Shown: piece after piece, positions 1 to 5,890 of the stretch | Numbering within the stretch: the stretch's first letter is position 1 | How the letters are laid out: each line of letters starts with the position of its first letter | Assembly: GCA_965365465.1 (NCBI GenBank) | Contig: CBDUBU010000118.1 | Location: forward strand, 1 to 11,868 | DNA length: 11,868 nucleotides | From: CBDUBU01 sp965365465 | GTDB lineage: Bacteria > Bacteroidota > Rhodothermia > Rhodothermales > DASSAV01 | Direction: 5' to 3' | Notes under the pieces: generated by a model | What the model saw: the letters and a program-made list of their open reading frames with translations, nothing else | The model's database searches: none | Told to the model about the DNA's origin: nothing | Position numbers and translations under genes: made by a program

Positions 1-1247
1 TCAGGCCGAAGCCAGGCGATCTGCTCGACCACCTTCGGGTGCATACCGCCGCGTGGAGGGTCTGCAATCAGCACGTCCGGTTTGCCATATTGCTGCACGA
101 AGTCAGGGGTAAAGAGCTTCATCAGGTCGCCGCTCACAAACGTGCAATTGGCAACCCTGTTGGTCGCCGCATTGGCGCGGGCGTTCCCGACCGCCTCCTC
201 GACGAGTTCGACGCCGACCACCTGCCGAACCGCGTCCGCCATAAACAGCGAGATCGTTCCGGCGCCGCAGTAGAGGTCGTACAGCAGATCATCCGGCTTC
301 AGTTCGGCAAAATCCCGCGCCACTTCGTACAGGCGCTCCGCCTGCCGGGTGTTGGTCTGAAAAAAGGCATTGGGGGCTATTTCAAAGCTGTACCGCCCGA
401 TCCGGTCATGAATGACGCCCGGCCCGGAAATGGTATGGATCGCCTCGCCGAAAGCTGTCTGCGCAACGCCCGTATTGATCGTGTTGACGAAGGTCGTCAC
501 TTCCGGAAATTCGTTCCGGAGGAACGCATCCACCTCGGACATGCGGGCCGGGTCATATTCATGGGTCACGAGGTTCACCATCGCCTCCCCGGTATGTTCG
601 CCGCGCCGGATGACAAGGTGCCGCAGGAAGCCATCTTGCCGGCGCGTGTCCCAGGGCGTCCAGCCCTGTGCTTTGACGAAATCCCGGACGGCATTGACGA
701 GCCGGGCGCTCCATTCGGACTGCAAGTAGCACATATGCAGGTCCAGCACCTTGCTGAAGTTGCCTGGCGCGTGCAATCCGAGGGCAAAGGCCGTATCAAA
801 ATCCTCTCCAGTGGCGATCTCGTCGGAGGTTAGCCAGCGCTCCGCGCTGAAAGAAAACTCCATCTTGTTCCGGTAGAAATAGGTCTGCTCCGACCCGATC
901 ACCGGGAGGGCCGTCACGTTCCGGAAACCGGCCTGATGCACGAAGGCATCCTCGACGCTCCGGCGCTTCGCTTCCAGTTGCGCCTCATACGCTACGTGCT
1001 GCCACTTGCATCCTCCACAGGAGCCGAAGTAAAAGCATCTCGGCTCCGTGCGCAACGGGCCTGGAGCCAGCAGCGCCTCCAGGCGAGCCTCGGCGTAGCT
1101 TTTTTTCTTGCGAATGATCCGCGCCCGGACCCGATCGCCGGGCACAGCGCCGCCGACAAACACCACGCACCCGTCTAACCGTGCGAGAGACTTGCCCTGA
1201 TCCGCGAAGCGCTCGATTTCCAGTTCTACGATGTCTCCTTTTTTCAA
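1..1247 (-). CDS. rlmD: 23S rRNA (uracil-C5)-methyltransferase RlmD, 3' end beyond window
   Basis: SAM-dependent methyltransferase of the RumA/RlmD/TrmA family, which makes 5-methyluridine in 23S rRNA in the cytoplasm. I translated 415 codons with no stop; the gene leaves the left edge. An N-terminal TRAM-like domain occupies about residues 1-60. A CxxxxxCxxC iron-sulfur motif has Cys71, Cys77 and Cys80, with a fourth cysteine at 173 (HMCYLQ), matching the [4Fe-4S] ligands of RumA. The SAM-binding loop DLYCGAGTISL is at 324-334 and DPPRGG at 396-401. The catalytic cysteine (usually in an SCNP-type motif) should lie in the roughly 40-60 residues cut off. The start is TTG at 1247: AAGGAG (1258-1253) sits 5 bases upstream and the frame is closed by a TAA about 40 bases further up. 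The gap to the cyclic-nucleotide-binding gene upstream is 39 bases, so co-transcription is likely. RlmD versus a close paralogue (RlmC-like) cannot be settled without the C-terminus, but the iron-sulfur cysteines and TRAM domain favour RlmD. Confidence 0.93.
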   Translation of the reverse strand, partial: MKKGDIVELEIERFADQGKSLARLDGCVVFVGGAVPGDRVRARIIRKKKSYAEARLEALLAPGPLRTEPRCFYFGSCGGCKWQHVAYEAQLEAKRRSVEDAFVHQAGFRNVTALPVIGSEQTYFYRNKMEFSFSAERWLTSDEIATGEDFDTAFALGLHAPGNFSKVLDLHMCYLQSEWSARLVNAVRDFVKAQGWTPWDTRRQDGFLRHLVIRRGEHTGEAMVNLVTHEYDPARMSEVDAFLRNEFPEVTTFVNTINTGVAQTAFGEAIHTISGPGVIHDRIGRYSFEIAPNAFFQTNTRQAERLYEVARDFAELKPDDLLYDLYCGAGTISLFMADAVRQVVGVELVEEAVGNARANAATNRVANCTFVSGDLMKLFTPDFVQQYGKPDVLIADPPRGGMHPKVVEQIAWLRP

Positions 1248-1286
1248 ATCCTCTCCTTCGTTGAGCAGGTGAATCCGCCGCAACTT

Positions 1287-1928
1287 TTATGCGTCCGGCG
1301 GCTCCGCCGTTGTTTCGGGCGTTGGCGGCGGCGCTTTGGCTACCACATCCTCGACGTGAAAGGATGCGCCGTGGATCAGTTCCAGCCCTGCCACTTTGCC
1401 GCACACCTTCTGATGCATCCGGATGATCTCGGCTTGCCGCTCCGCAAGATGCTGCGCCAGCGCAAGCACAATGGCGGCGCCGGCTTTGGGGCTGCGTTTG
1501 ACAATGGTGCTCAAGTCCGGTCGAAACAGGCCGAGAACACAGGTTTCCGCTGTCGATTGGGCAGTTTCCATACGCCTGAACTCTCCGAAAAGGGAAAGTT
1601 CTCCAAAATGCTCACCCTGGTTCACCTGCCGTAATTCATAGACTTCGCCTTCTTCGTCCTCGGCCAGCAGCCGCACCCGTCCGCTCTGGACGATGTAAAG
1701 CCCGAGGCCGGGATCGCTCTCATAGTACAGGTATTCGTCGCGCCGGTAAAGCCGCCGATGCATGGCCTCCGCCAGCTCACGCAGCGCCGCCCGCGGCAGG
1801 TTTTGAAACAGCGCCACCTGCCGGATCGCCGCAATGCGTTCGCGGGTGTGGTCGTCTTCCGTGCGCTGGAACCAGCGCCGGTACCAGGGCAGCGCAAGGC
1901 TATGCTCGTTATCGACGGTAGTGTTCAT
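1287..1928 (-). CDS. Cyclic nucleotide-binding domain protein without HTH
   Basis: 213-residue cytoplasmic protein with one Crp/Fnr-like cyclic nucleotide-binding domain at about residues 36-165. The fold is recognisable from the opening helix (VALFQNLPRAALRELAEAM, 38-56), the YIVQSGRVRLL strand (78-88) and the phosphate-binding cassette start GEHFGELSLF (105-114). The usual cassette ends in R-(S/T)-A; here the segment reads RRMETAQS, placing Glu121 or so where the phosphate-contacting arginine normally lies, so canonical cAMP binding is doubtful. After the domain come a helix (about 155-180) and a proline/alanine-rich tail; there is no helix-turn-helix, so it is not a Crp-type transcription factor by itself. 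It could be a sensor that acts through a protein partner. The start is ATG at 1928, with AAAGGA 6 bases upstream; the open frame extends far further upstream but would overlap the divergent trhA gene. It is the first gene of a probable two-gene unit with rlmD. Confidence 0.85.
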   Translation of the reverse strand: MNTTVDNEHSLALPWYRRWFQRTEDDHTRERIAAIRQVALFQNLPRAALRELAEAMHRRLYRRDEYLYYESDPGLGLYIVQSGRVRLLAEDEEGEVYELRQVNQGEHFGELSLFGEFRRMETAQSTAETCVLGLFRPDLSTIVKRSPKAGAAIVLALAQHLAERQAEIIRMHQKVCGKVAGLELIHGASFHVEDVVAKAPPPTPETTAEPPDA

Positions 1929-2115
1929 TGGTTGTCCTTTCCGGCAAGCGTCTGTCCACAGCAGCCCACATTTTTGACGAAGTTGATACAAAACGCCCGC
2001 TTCCATCAAACAGGGGAGCAAATTCGAGAAAGATTTATAAAATATACGTGAATTAATTATGTAGCATTCGTGACGGAAGGCGCTGAAGTGGAGGGCGGCG
2101 ACTTCCGGAAGCAAC
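1929..2115. promoter_or_regulatory. Divergent intergenic region (cNMP-domain gene / trhA)
   Basis: The 187 bases between two divergent starts must hold promoters for both. The middle (about 2033-2061) is strikingly AT-rich against the GC-rich surroundings and contains TTTATAAA and AATTAATT. I could not place a full TTTG-N19-21-TAnnTTTG promoter on either strand: a 7-of-8 match TATATTTT exists on the minus strand in the AT-rich part but has no TTTG at the right distance. AAAGGA at 1940-1935 (minus) and GGAAG at 2107-2111 (plus) are the likely ribosome-binding sites. No small gene is supported here. Confidence 0.5.
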
Positions 2116-2802
2116 ATGAAAAAAGAAACCCTGCGCTGCAACATCCCCGCAGCAACCTCCCCCTCCACGCCCGGCGACGTTTCTCCTTCGCTGGCAGAGG
2201 AAATTGCCAACAGCGTAACCCATGGCCTGGGACTGATCCTGAGTTTTGCAGGGCTGGTCATCCTGATTCAGATTGCCATGCAGGCCGGACTTCTGCATAT
2301 CGTCGGCAGCACAGTTTTCGGAATCAGTCTGGTCCTGATGTATGCTGCTTCAACGCTGTATCACTCCTTCCGCACGCCCCGAATCAAGCGTATCCTGCGC
2401 ATCATTGACCACATTGCCATTTATTATCTCATTGCAGGAAGTTACACGCCTTTTCTGATGCTTCTCTTTGACGGGAAATGGCGATGGGGCCTGCTGCTGG
2501 TGGTCTGGGGACTTGCGCTGGCCGGCACGATCTTCAAGCTCTTTTTCACGGGCCGCTTTGAACGCGCTTCGACGCTGCTTTATGTGGGGATGGGCTGGAT
2601 GGTGGTGGCCTTCGGCAGACCGTTGCTCGACGCGATCCCCTCCGGCGGGCTGGTGCTGCTGCTTGCCGGCGGATTGCTCTACACGGGCGGCGTGATTTTT
2701 TTCATGTGGGAGCGGCTGCCGTTCAACCATGCGATCTGGCATCTCTTTGTGCTGGGTGGAAGCTGCTGCCACTACTTCGCCGTCACGCTGTACCTGTTGT
2801 AA
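2116..2802 (+). CDS. trhA: Hemolysin III / PAQR-family membrane homeostasis protein
   Basis: 228-residue inner-membrane protein of the HlyIII/TrhA family, distant relatives of eukaryotic PAQR/adiponectin receptors. Bacterial members are linked to membrane fluidity and energy homeostasis; the hemolysin name is historical. About seven hydrophobic segments can be seen from residue 38 to the C-terminus. Family signatures are present: EEIANSVTHGLG (28-39), the YAASTLYHS segment with His83, IIDHIAIYYLIAGSYTPF (96-113) with Asp98, and HAIWHLFVLGG (205-215) with His205 and His209, followed by His219 in SCCHYF. Histidines and aspartate of this kind form the metal site in PAQR structures, so it looks intact. 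Length is normal for the family. The start ATG has only GGAAG 4 bases upstream and a short hydrophilic N-terminus (1-25), typical of a cytoplasmic leader. It converges on the small minus-strand gene ending at 2819. Confidence 0.93.
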   Translation: MKKETLRCNIPAATSPSTPGDVSPSLAEEIANSVTHGLGLILSFAGLVILIQIAMQAGLLHIVGSTVFGISLVLMYAASTLYHSFRTPRIKRILRIIDHIAIYYLIAGSYTPFLMLLFDGKWRWGLLLVVWGLALAGTIFKLFFTGRFERASTLLYVGMGWMVVAFGRPLLDAIPSGGLVLLLAGGLLYTGGVIFFMWERLPFNHAIWHLFVLGGSCCHYFAVTLYLL

Positions 2803-2818
2803 GCCGACTTGCCGCCCT

Positions 2819-3250
2819 TCACCCTGCACCGCAGCCCGCTCCGGAACCAGCATTCCCTTCCTGCATCGGGCCGATGTTGAGCCTGTCCGGCACATCATTG
2901 CGTTGGGGCTCAGGATTCAGGAGCGCTCCGGTCAGCGGCAGTTCCAGCGCAGTGACAAAAGGGGCAATGACTGAAAAAAAGAACTCCTGCTGCAACTCGA
3001 CAAAGTCCGGCTCGAAACGGCCCTGTCTGTCCAGATGCCCGGCGATGTCGAGATAGAAGAGCCTCGGCCAGTCCGGGAAACGCGCCTGGGCCTCTTGCAG
3101 CAAGTTGAACAGATCCTGCGCCGCCTTCTCGAAAGGCTCCTCCCTCTGAACATGGTGATAGAGGGAAACGGTGTTGTCAAAGTTCATCCAGATGCCAGGG
3201 GCGTCAGGTTTCTTGTATGCGGGAGCGGAAGGGGGCGTTGCCATTGTCAT
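2819..3250 (-). CDS. Uncharacterised conserved-looking 143-residue protein
   Basis: I do not recognise this protein. It has no signal peptide, membrane segment or familiar motif. Residues 20-105 look like a compact alpha/beta domain with many aromatics (WMNFDNTVSLYHH, FPDWPRLFYLDIAGH, ELQQEFFFSVIAPF), followed by LLNPEPQRNDVPDRLNI (110-126) and a Gly/Ala-rich tail. Asp, His and Asn are prominent in the segment YLDIAGHLDRQGRFEPD (66-82), but no catalytic assignment is possible. The start is uncertain: ATG at 3250 or 3244, neither with a Shine-Dalgarno; Met22 is a shorter option. Its stop is 16 bases from the trhA stop on the other strand. It is judged real because the translation looks like folded protein and it fills an otherwise empty gap, while the overlapping plus-strand frames look random. 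Confidence 0.65.
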   Translation of the reverse strand: MTMATPPSAPAYKKPDAPGIWMNFDNTVSLYHHVQREEPFEKAAQDLFNLLQEAQARFPDWPRLFYLDIAGHLDRQGRFEPDFVELQQEFFFSVIAPFVTALELPLTGALLNPEPQRNDVPDRLNIGPMQEGNAGSGAGCGAG

Positions 3251-3263
3251 GCATCGATTTTTT

Positions 3264-3275
3264 CAGGGCGCCCTG
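3264..3275. repeat. Perfect 12-bp palindrome upstream of the 143-residue gene
   Basis: CAGGGCGCCCTG is a perfect palindrome starting 13 bases upstream of the ATG at 3250 and followed, read on the minus strand, by a run of six A. This position suits an operator for the small gene or an element in its leader, but nothing in the window links a regulator to it. GC-rich palindromes of this length also occur by chance. Confidence 0.35.
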
Positions 3276-3348
3276 CTCCAACGCAATCGGCCCGTTCAGG
3301 TTCGTAACAGCGTGCAGTTGGCCCCGGCAGATAAAAATGATAAAAACA

Positions 3349-3380
3349 TTTGCATTTCATTAAGAATGGTCTTAACGTTG
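3349..3380 (+). promoter_or_regulatory. Bacteroidota-type promoter for the export operon
   Basis: TTTG at 3349-3352, a 20-base spacer, then TAACGTTG at 3373-3380, a 7-of-8 match to the Bacteroidota -7 element TAnnTTTG. The expected spacing in this phylum is about 19-21 bases. Transcription would start near 3384-3388, some 20 bases before the ATG at 3406, giving a very short leader. The surrounding 3331-3400 stretch is AT-rich. The assignment is by pattern only. Confidence 0.55.
3360..3375. promoter_or_regulatory. Inverted repeat 1, candidate operator
   Basis: TTAAGA-ATGG-TCTTAA: perfect 6-bp arms around a 4-base centre, lying in the spacer between the two promoter elements. Centred 18 bases upstream of inverted repeat 2, close to two helical turns, so two regulator dimers could sit on nearly the same face of the DNA. 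Confidence 0.55.
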
Positions 3381-3394
3381 TTAACAGTAACAAC
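3377..3394. promoter_or_regulatory. Inverted repeat 2, candidate operator
   Basis: GTTGTTA-ACAG-TAACAAC: perfect 7-bp arms around a 4-base centre. It overlaps the last bases of the TAACGTTG promoter element and the expected transcription start, and ends 11 bases before the start codon of the GbsR/MarR-type gene. An 18-bp dyad of this kind in this place is what an autoregulating winged-helix dimer would use, blocking RNA polymerase. Function is inferred from position. Confidence 0.6.
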
Positions 3395-3405
3395 ATTCCG
3401 AACAA

Positions 3406-3891
3406 ATGAAAAAACTGGATTCCAACCTATCAGGCTTTGTAGAGCAGGTCGGCATGGTCATGGAACGCATGGGGGCGTCCCGCACCTTCGGGCGGCTCTT
3501 TGGCCTCCTGCTCGTCGCCGAAACGCCGCTCTCCCTCGACGACATGGCAGAAGTGCTTCAGGTGAGCAAACCCTCGGTCAGCACCAACACCCGTATGCTC
3601 GAACAATCGAGCCTGGTGCGGCGGGTGAGCGTGCCGGGAGACCGGAAGCACTACTACGAAATCCGGCCCGGCGCCTTTGAACGATCTCTTACTGCCCGCC
3701 TGCCTCGCCTGGCCGAAATGGTGGAGATTCTGGAAAACGGGATAGAGACGCTGCCAGAAGGAAATACACCGGCGCGGGAGCGGCTGAGCGAAGCACGGGA
3801 TCTGTACGCTTTTATGAGCAACCACATGAACACGGTTCTCTCCGAGTGGCGGGAACAGAAAGGTCGAAAATCGCTCGAAAACGGGAGATAG
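3406..3891 (+). CDS. GbsR/MarR-family winged-helix transcriptional regulator
   Basis: 161-residue dimeric-type DNA-binding protein. The N-terminal helix FVEQVGMVMERMGASRTFGR (11-30) followed by LFGLLLV is typical of GbsR-like MarR relatives (COG1510). The winged helix spans about 26-88: LSLDDMAEVL (42-51), recognition helix SKPSVSTNTRMLEQSSLV (54-71), then a wing with VPGDRKHYYEI (76-86). The remaining helices (about 91-150) form the dimerisation or effector part. GbsR of Bacillus senses choline, but the family as a whole regulates many transporters, so no ligand can be assigned. No Shine-Dalgarno is present; A-rich bases precede the ATG, as is common in Bacteroidota. It is the first gene of the operon, ends 3 bases before the ABC ATPase, and has two inverted repeats in its own promoter, so it probably controls itself and the export genes. 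Confidence 0.88.
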   Translation: MKKLDSNLSGFVEQVGMVMERMGASRTFGRLFGLLLVAETPLSLDDMAEVLQVSKPSVSTNTRMLEQSSLVRRVSVPGDRKHYYEIRPGAFERSLTARLPRLAEMVEILENGIETLPEGNTPARERLSEARDLYAFMSNHMNTVLSEWREQKGRKSLENGR

Positions 3892-3894
3892 ACG

Positions 3895-4608
3895 ATGATC
3901 CACATCGCAGCGCGCCTCGTTGATGTCGAAAAAACCTATCAGGTGGGGGCTGTTGAAGTGCCTGCCGTACGCGGCGTCAGCCTGGAGATCGAACCGGGCG
4001 CTTTCCTGGCGCTTGTCGGTCCATCGGGATCAGGCAAGACAACAGTCCTGAACCTGTTGGGGGCGCTCGATACACCAACAGCCGGCGACATCTGGATCGA
4101 CGGGCAAGCGACCAGTGGACTTTCGCCGAAAGCCCTCGCCGACTTCCGCAACACCCACCTCGGTTTTGTTTTCCAAACGTTCAATCTGATTCCCGTGCTG
4201 ACGGCTCGTGAAAACGTGGAGTTGCCGCTTCAGCTCAAAGGCGTGACGGATCGCGCGTCGCGTCGAAAACAGGTGGACGCGATCCTGAATGACGTAGGCA
4301 TCGGTGAACTGGCGGATCGGCGACCGGCAGAACTGAGTGGAGGCCAGCAGCAGCGCATCGCGATCGCCCGCGCCCTGGTGAAAAACCCGACGCTGGTTCT
4401 TGCCGACGAGCCAACTGCCAACCTCGACAGCGACACGTCGGAGGAAATCATGGCGGTCATGGAGTCGATGAATGCCGTTCACGGGACCACCTTCGTGTTC
4501 TCGACGCATGATCCGCTTGTGATGCGTCACGCCACCCGGCTCGTCCAGCTCCGCGACGGGCGCGTAGAATCTGATGAGCCTGTCGAGCGAGGTCGCCATG
4601 CCCTCTGA
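3895..4608 (+). CDS. ABC transporter ATPase, LolD/MacB type
   Basis: 237-residue cytoplasmic ATPase driving the two permeases encoded next. All motifs are intact: Walker A GPSGSGKT (42-49), Q-loop Gln94 in FVFQTFNLIP, signature LSGGQ (147-151), Walker B LVLADEP (167-173), and switch His205 in STHDP. The FQTFNLIPVLTARENVELPL segment is characteristic of the LolD/MacB/FtsE branch that works with FtsX-like permeases by mechanotransmission rather than by conventional import. Length is that of LolD (about 230). The ATG follows the regulator stop after 3 bases, with GGGAG about 8 bases upstream. The C-terminus overlaps the first permease start by 11 bases. Housekeeping lolD, macB and specialised export ATPases cannot be told apart from this protein alone; context argues for a specialised system. 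Confidence 0.95.
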   Translation: MIHIAARLVDVEKTYQVGAVEVPAVRGVSLEIEPGAFLALVGPSGSGKTTVLNLLGALDTPTAGDIWIDGQATSGLSPKALADFRNTHLGFVFQTFNLIPVLTARENVELPLQLKGVTDRASRRKQVDAILNDVGIGELADRRPAELSGGQQQRIAIARALVKNPTLVLADEPTANLDSDTSEEIMAVMESMNAVHGTTFVFSTHDPLVMRHATRLVQLRDGRVESDEPVERGRHAL

Positions 4609-5890
4609 GCCATCCAGCCCTGCCGGAAAGGCCATCCCCGGCGTGCTCCGTTCGGGAATGACCCTGCGCCTTGCCGGGCGCAATCTGGCTCGCAATCGCC
4701 GTCGAACGTGGATCACGGTGGTCACGATTGCCTTCTCCGTTTTCCTCCTCCAGGTTGTGATGTCGCTCCTGGTCGGTCTGGAGAGGCAATCCTTCGACAA
4801 CCTGATTTTCTACCAGACAGGCCATGCCGAGGTGTTCGCACAGGGTTACTTCGAGCAGCGTGAAGAACTTCCGCTCAATGCGCCGCTGACAGACCTGGAA
4901 GCGCTAGAGGAGCGGGTGCGGAGTGTGGAGGGCGTTGCGGCTGCAGCGCCGCGCCTGGTCTTTTCGGCGCAACTCTCCAACGGCGTCGATCAGACGCCGG
5001 CGCAGGGCATCGGCATCGCGCCGCAGGGTGAAGGAACCGACGTGCTCCGGTTGCAGCAGGCCATTGTCGAAGGCGCCTACCTGAGACCGGGCGAAGAAGG
5101 CATGGCCCTGGGCAGCGGCCTGGCCGAGTTCTTCGGCGTTTCTGCCGGCGATTGGCTGACGGTCCTGACGAAAACGCAGGCCGGCGCCTACGAAGCGCTC
5201 GACCTGCCGATCGTGGGATTGCTGGGCACCGGCAACCCGCAGATCGACCAGAACTCGTTCGTGGTGACGCTGGAAACAGCCCGCTATATGCTGGACATGG
5301 AAGGGAAAGCTACGGAGATTGCTGTCCGGTTTACCTCGACGGCCGGTGAATCAGCAACGCTGCGCCGCCTCCATGCAGCGCTCGACGGCGACGAAGTGGA
5401 AGTGAAAAGCTGGGAGGAGATCGAGGCTGATTTCATGGCGCTCGTGGAAACCAAACGCCTCAGCAGCACCATGCTGCTCGGGCTGTTCATACTCATTGCC
5501 GTCGTCGGCATCGCCAACACCATTCTCATGGCTGCTTTCGAGCGCACCCGCGAGATTGGAACTCTGATGGCGATGGGACTGCGCGGCAGCGGCATCCGTA
5601 TGCTCTTTCTGTCCGAAGGCGCGCTCATGGGACTGCTTGGCGGCGTCATCGGGACGGCCCTGGCCCTGATCCCTATCGTCTACTTCGCGACGAACGGCAT
5701 GGACCTGATGAGCCTCTATGGCGACGCAGACGTAGGGTATCCGGTCAAGGGATTGATCTACATGGCCGTCAGCCCCCTCTATCTTTTCGGCGTGTGCCTG
5801 GCGACCGGCTTGCTTGCGGCAACGGCGGCTTACTACCCGGCGGCGCGTGCGAGCCGCGAAGACCCGGCGGAGGCCCTGCGCTATGTCTGA
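4598..5890 (+). CDS. FtsX/MacB-type ABC permease 1
   Basis: 430-residue inner-membrane subunit with the LolC/LolE/MacB fold. TM1 is at about 39-60, a large periplasmic MacB_PCD-like domain at about 61-288, then TM2 (290-312), TM3 (336-363) and TM4 (392-415). The coupling segment ERTREIGTLMAMGL (315-328) contacts the ATPase, and the C-terminus PAARASREDPAEALR is the classic ending of this family. The ATG at 4598 was chosen because GCGAGG (4587-4592) lies 5 bases upstream and it overlaps the ATPase by only 11 bases; an in-frame ATG at 4574 would add 8 residues but lacks a ribosome-binding site. The periplasmic segment ALDLPIVGLLGTGNPQIDQ (200-218) is a well-conserved part of MacB_PCD domains. 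It overlaps permease 2 by 8 bases. With permease 2 it probably forms a heterodimer, as LolC and LolE do. Confidence 0.92.
   Translation: MPSEPSSPAGKAIPGVLRSGMTLRLAGRNLARNRRRTWITVVTIAFSVFLLQVVMSLLVGLERQSFDNLIFYQTGHAEVFAQGYFEQREELPLNAPLTDLEALEERVRSVEGVAAAAPRLVFSAQLSNGVDQTPAQGIGIAPQGEGTDVLRLQQAIVEGAYLRPGEEGMALGSGLAEFFGVSAGDWLTVLTKTQAGAYEALDLPIVGLLGTGNPQIDQNSFVVTLETARYMLDMEGKATEIAVRFTSTAGESATLRRLHAALDGDEVEVKSWEEIEADFMALVETKRLSSTMLLGLFILIAVVGIANTILMAAFERTREIGTLMAMGLRGSGIRMLFLSEGALMGLLGGVIGTALALIPIVYFATNGMDLMSLYGDADVGYPVKGLIYMAVSPLYLFGVCLATGLLAATAAYYPAARASREDPAEALRYV

Noticed and set aside
39..833. 264-codon open frame on the plus strand
   Set aside because: It lies antisense to rlmD, whose translation shows all family motifs; the plus-strand product has no recognisable features.
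1929..2261. N-terminal extension of about 111 residues on the cyclic-nucleotide-binding protein
   Set aside because: It would overlap the start of the divergent trhA gene by 146 bases, the extra residues have no family resemblance, and the ATG at 1928 has a good ribosome-binding site.
3406..3891. Reading the regulator as a drug-resistance MarR controlling a MacAB-type efflux pump
   Set aside because: There is no MacA-like membrane fusion protein or TolC-like channel in the operon, and the ATPase and permease domains are on separate proteins, unlike MacB.
4574..4597. Upstream in-frame start for permease 1
   Set aside because: No ribosome-binding site and a larger overlap with the ATPase; ATG 4598 has GCGAGG at proper distance.
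5814..5882. Arg-rich 23-residue extension of permease 2
   Set aside because: It is the out-of-frame reading of the permease 1 3' end and would put many arginines before TM1; ATG 5883 gives the normal family N-terminus.
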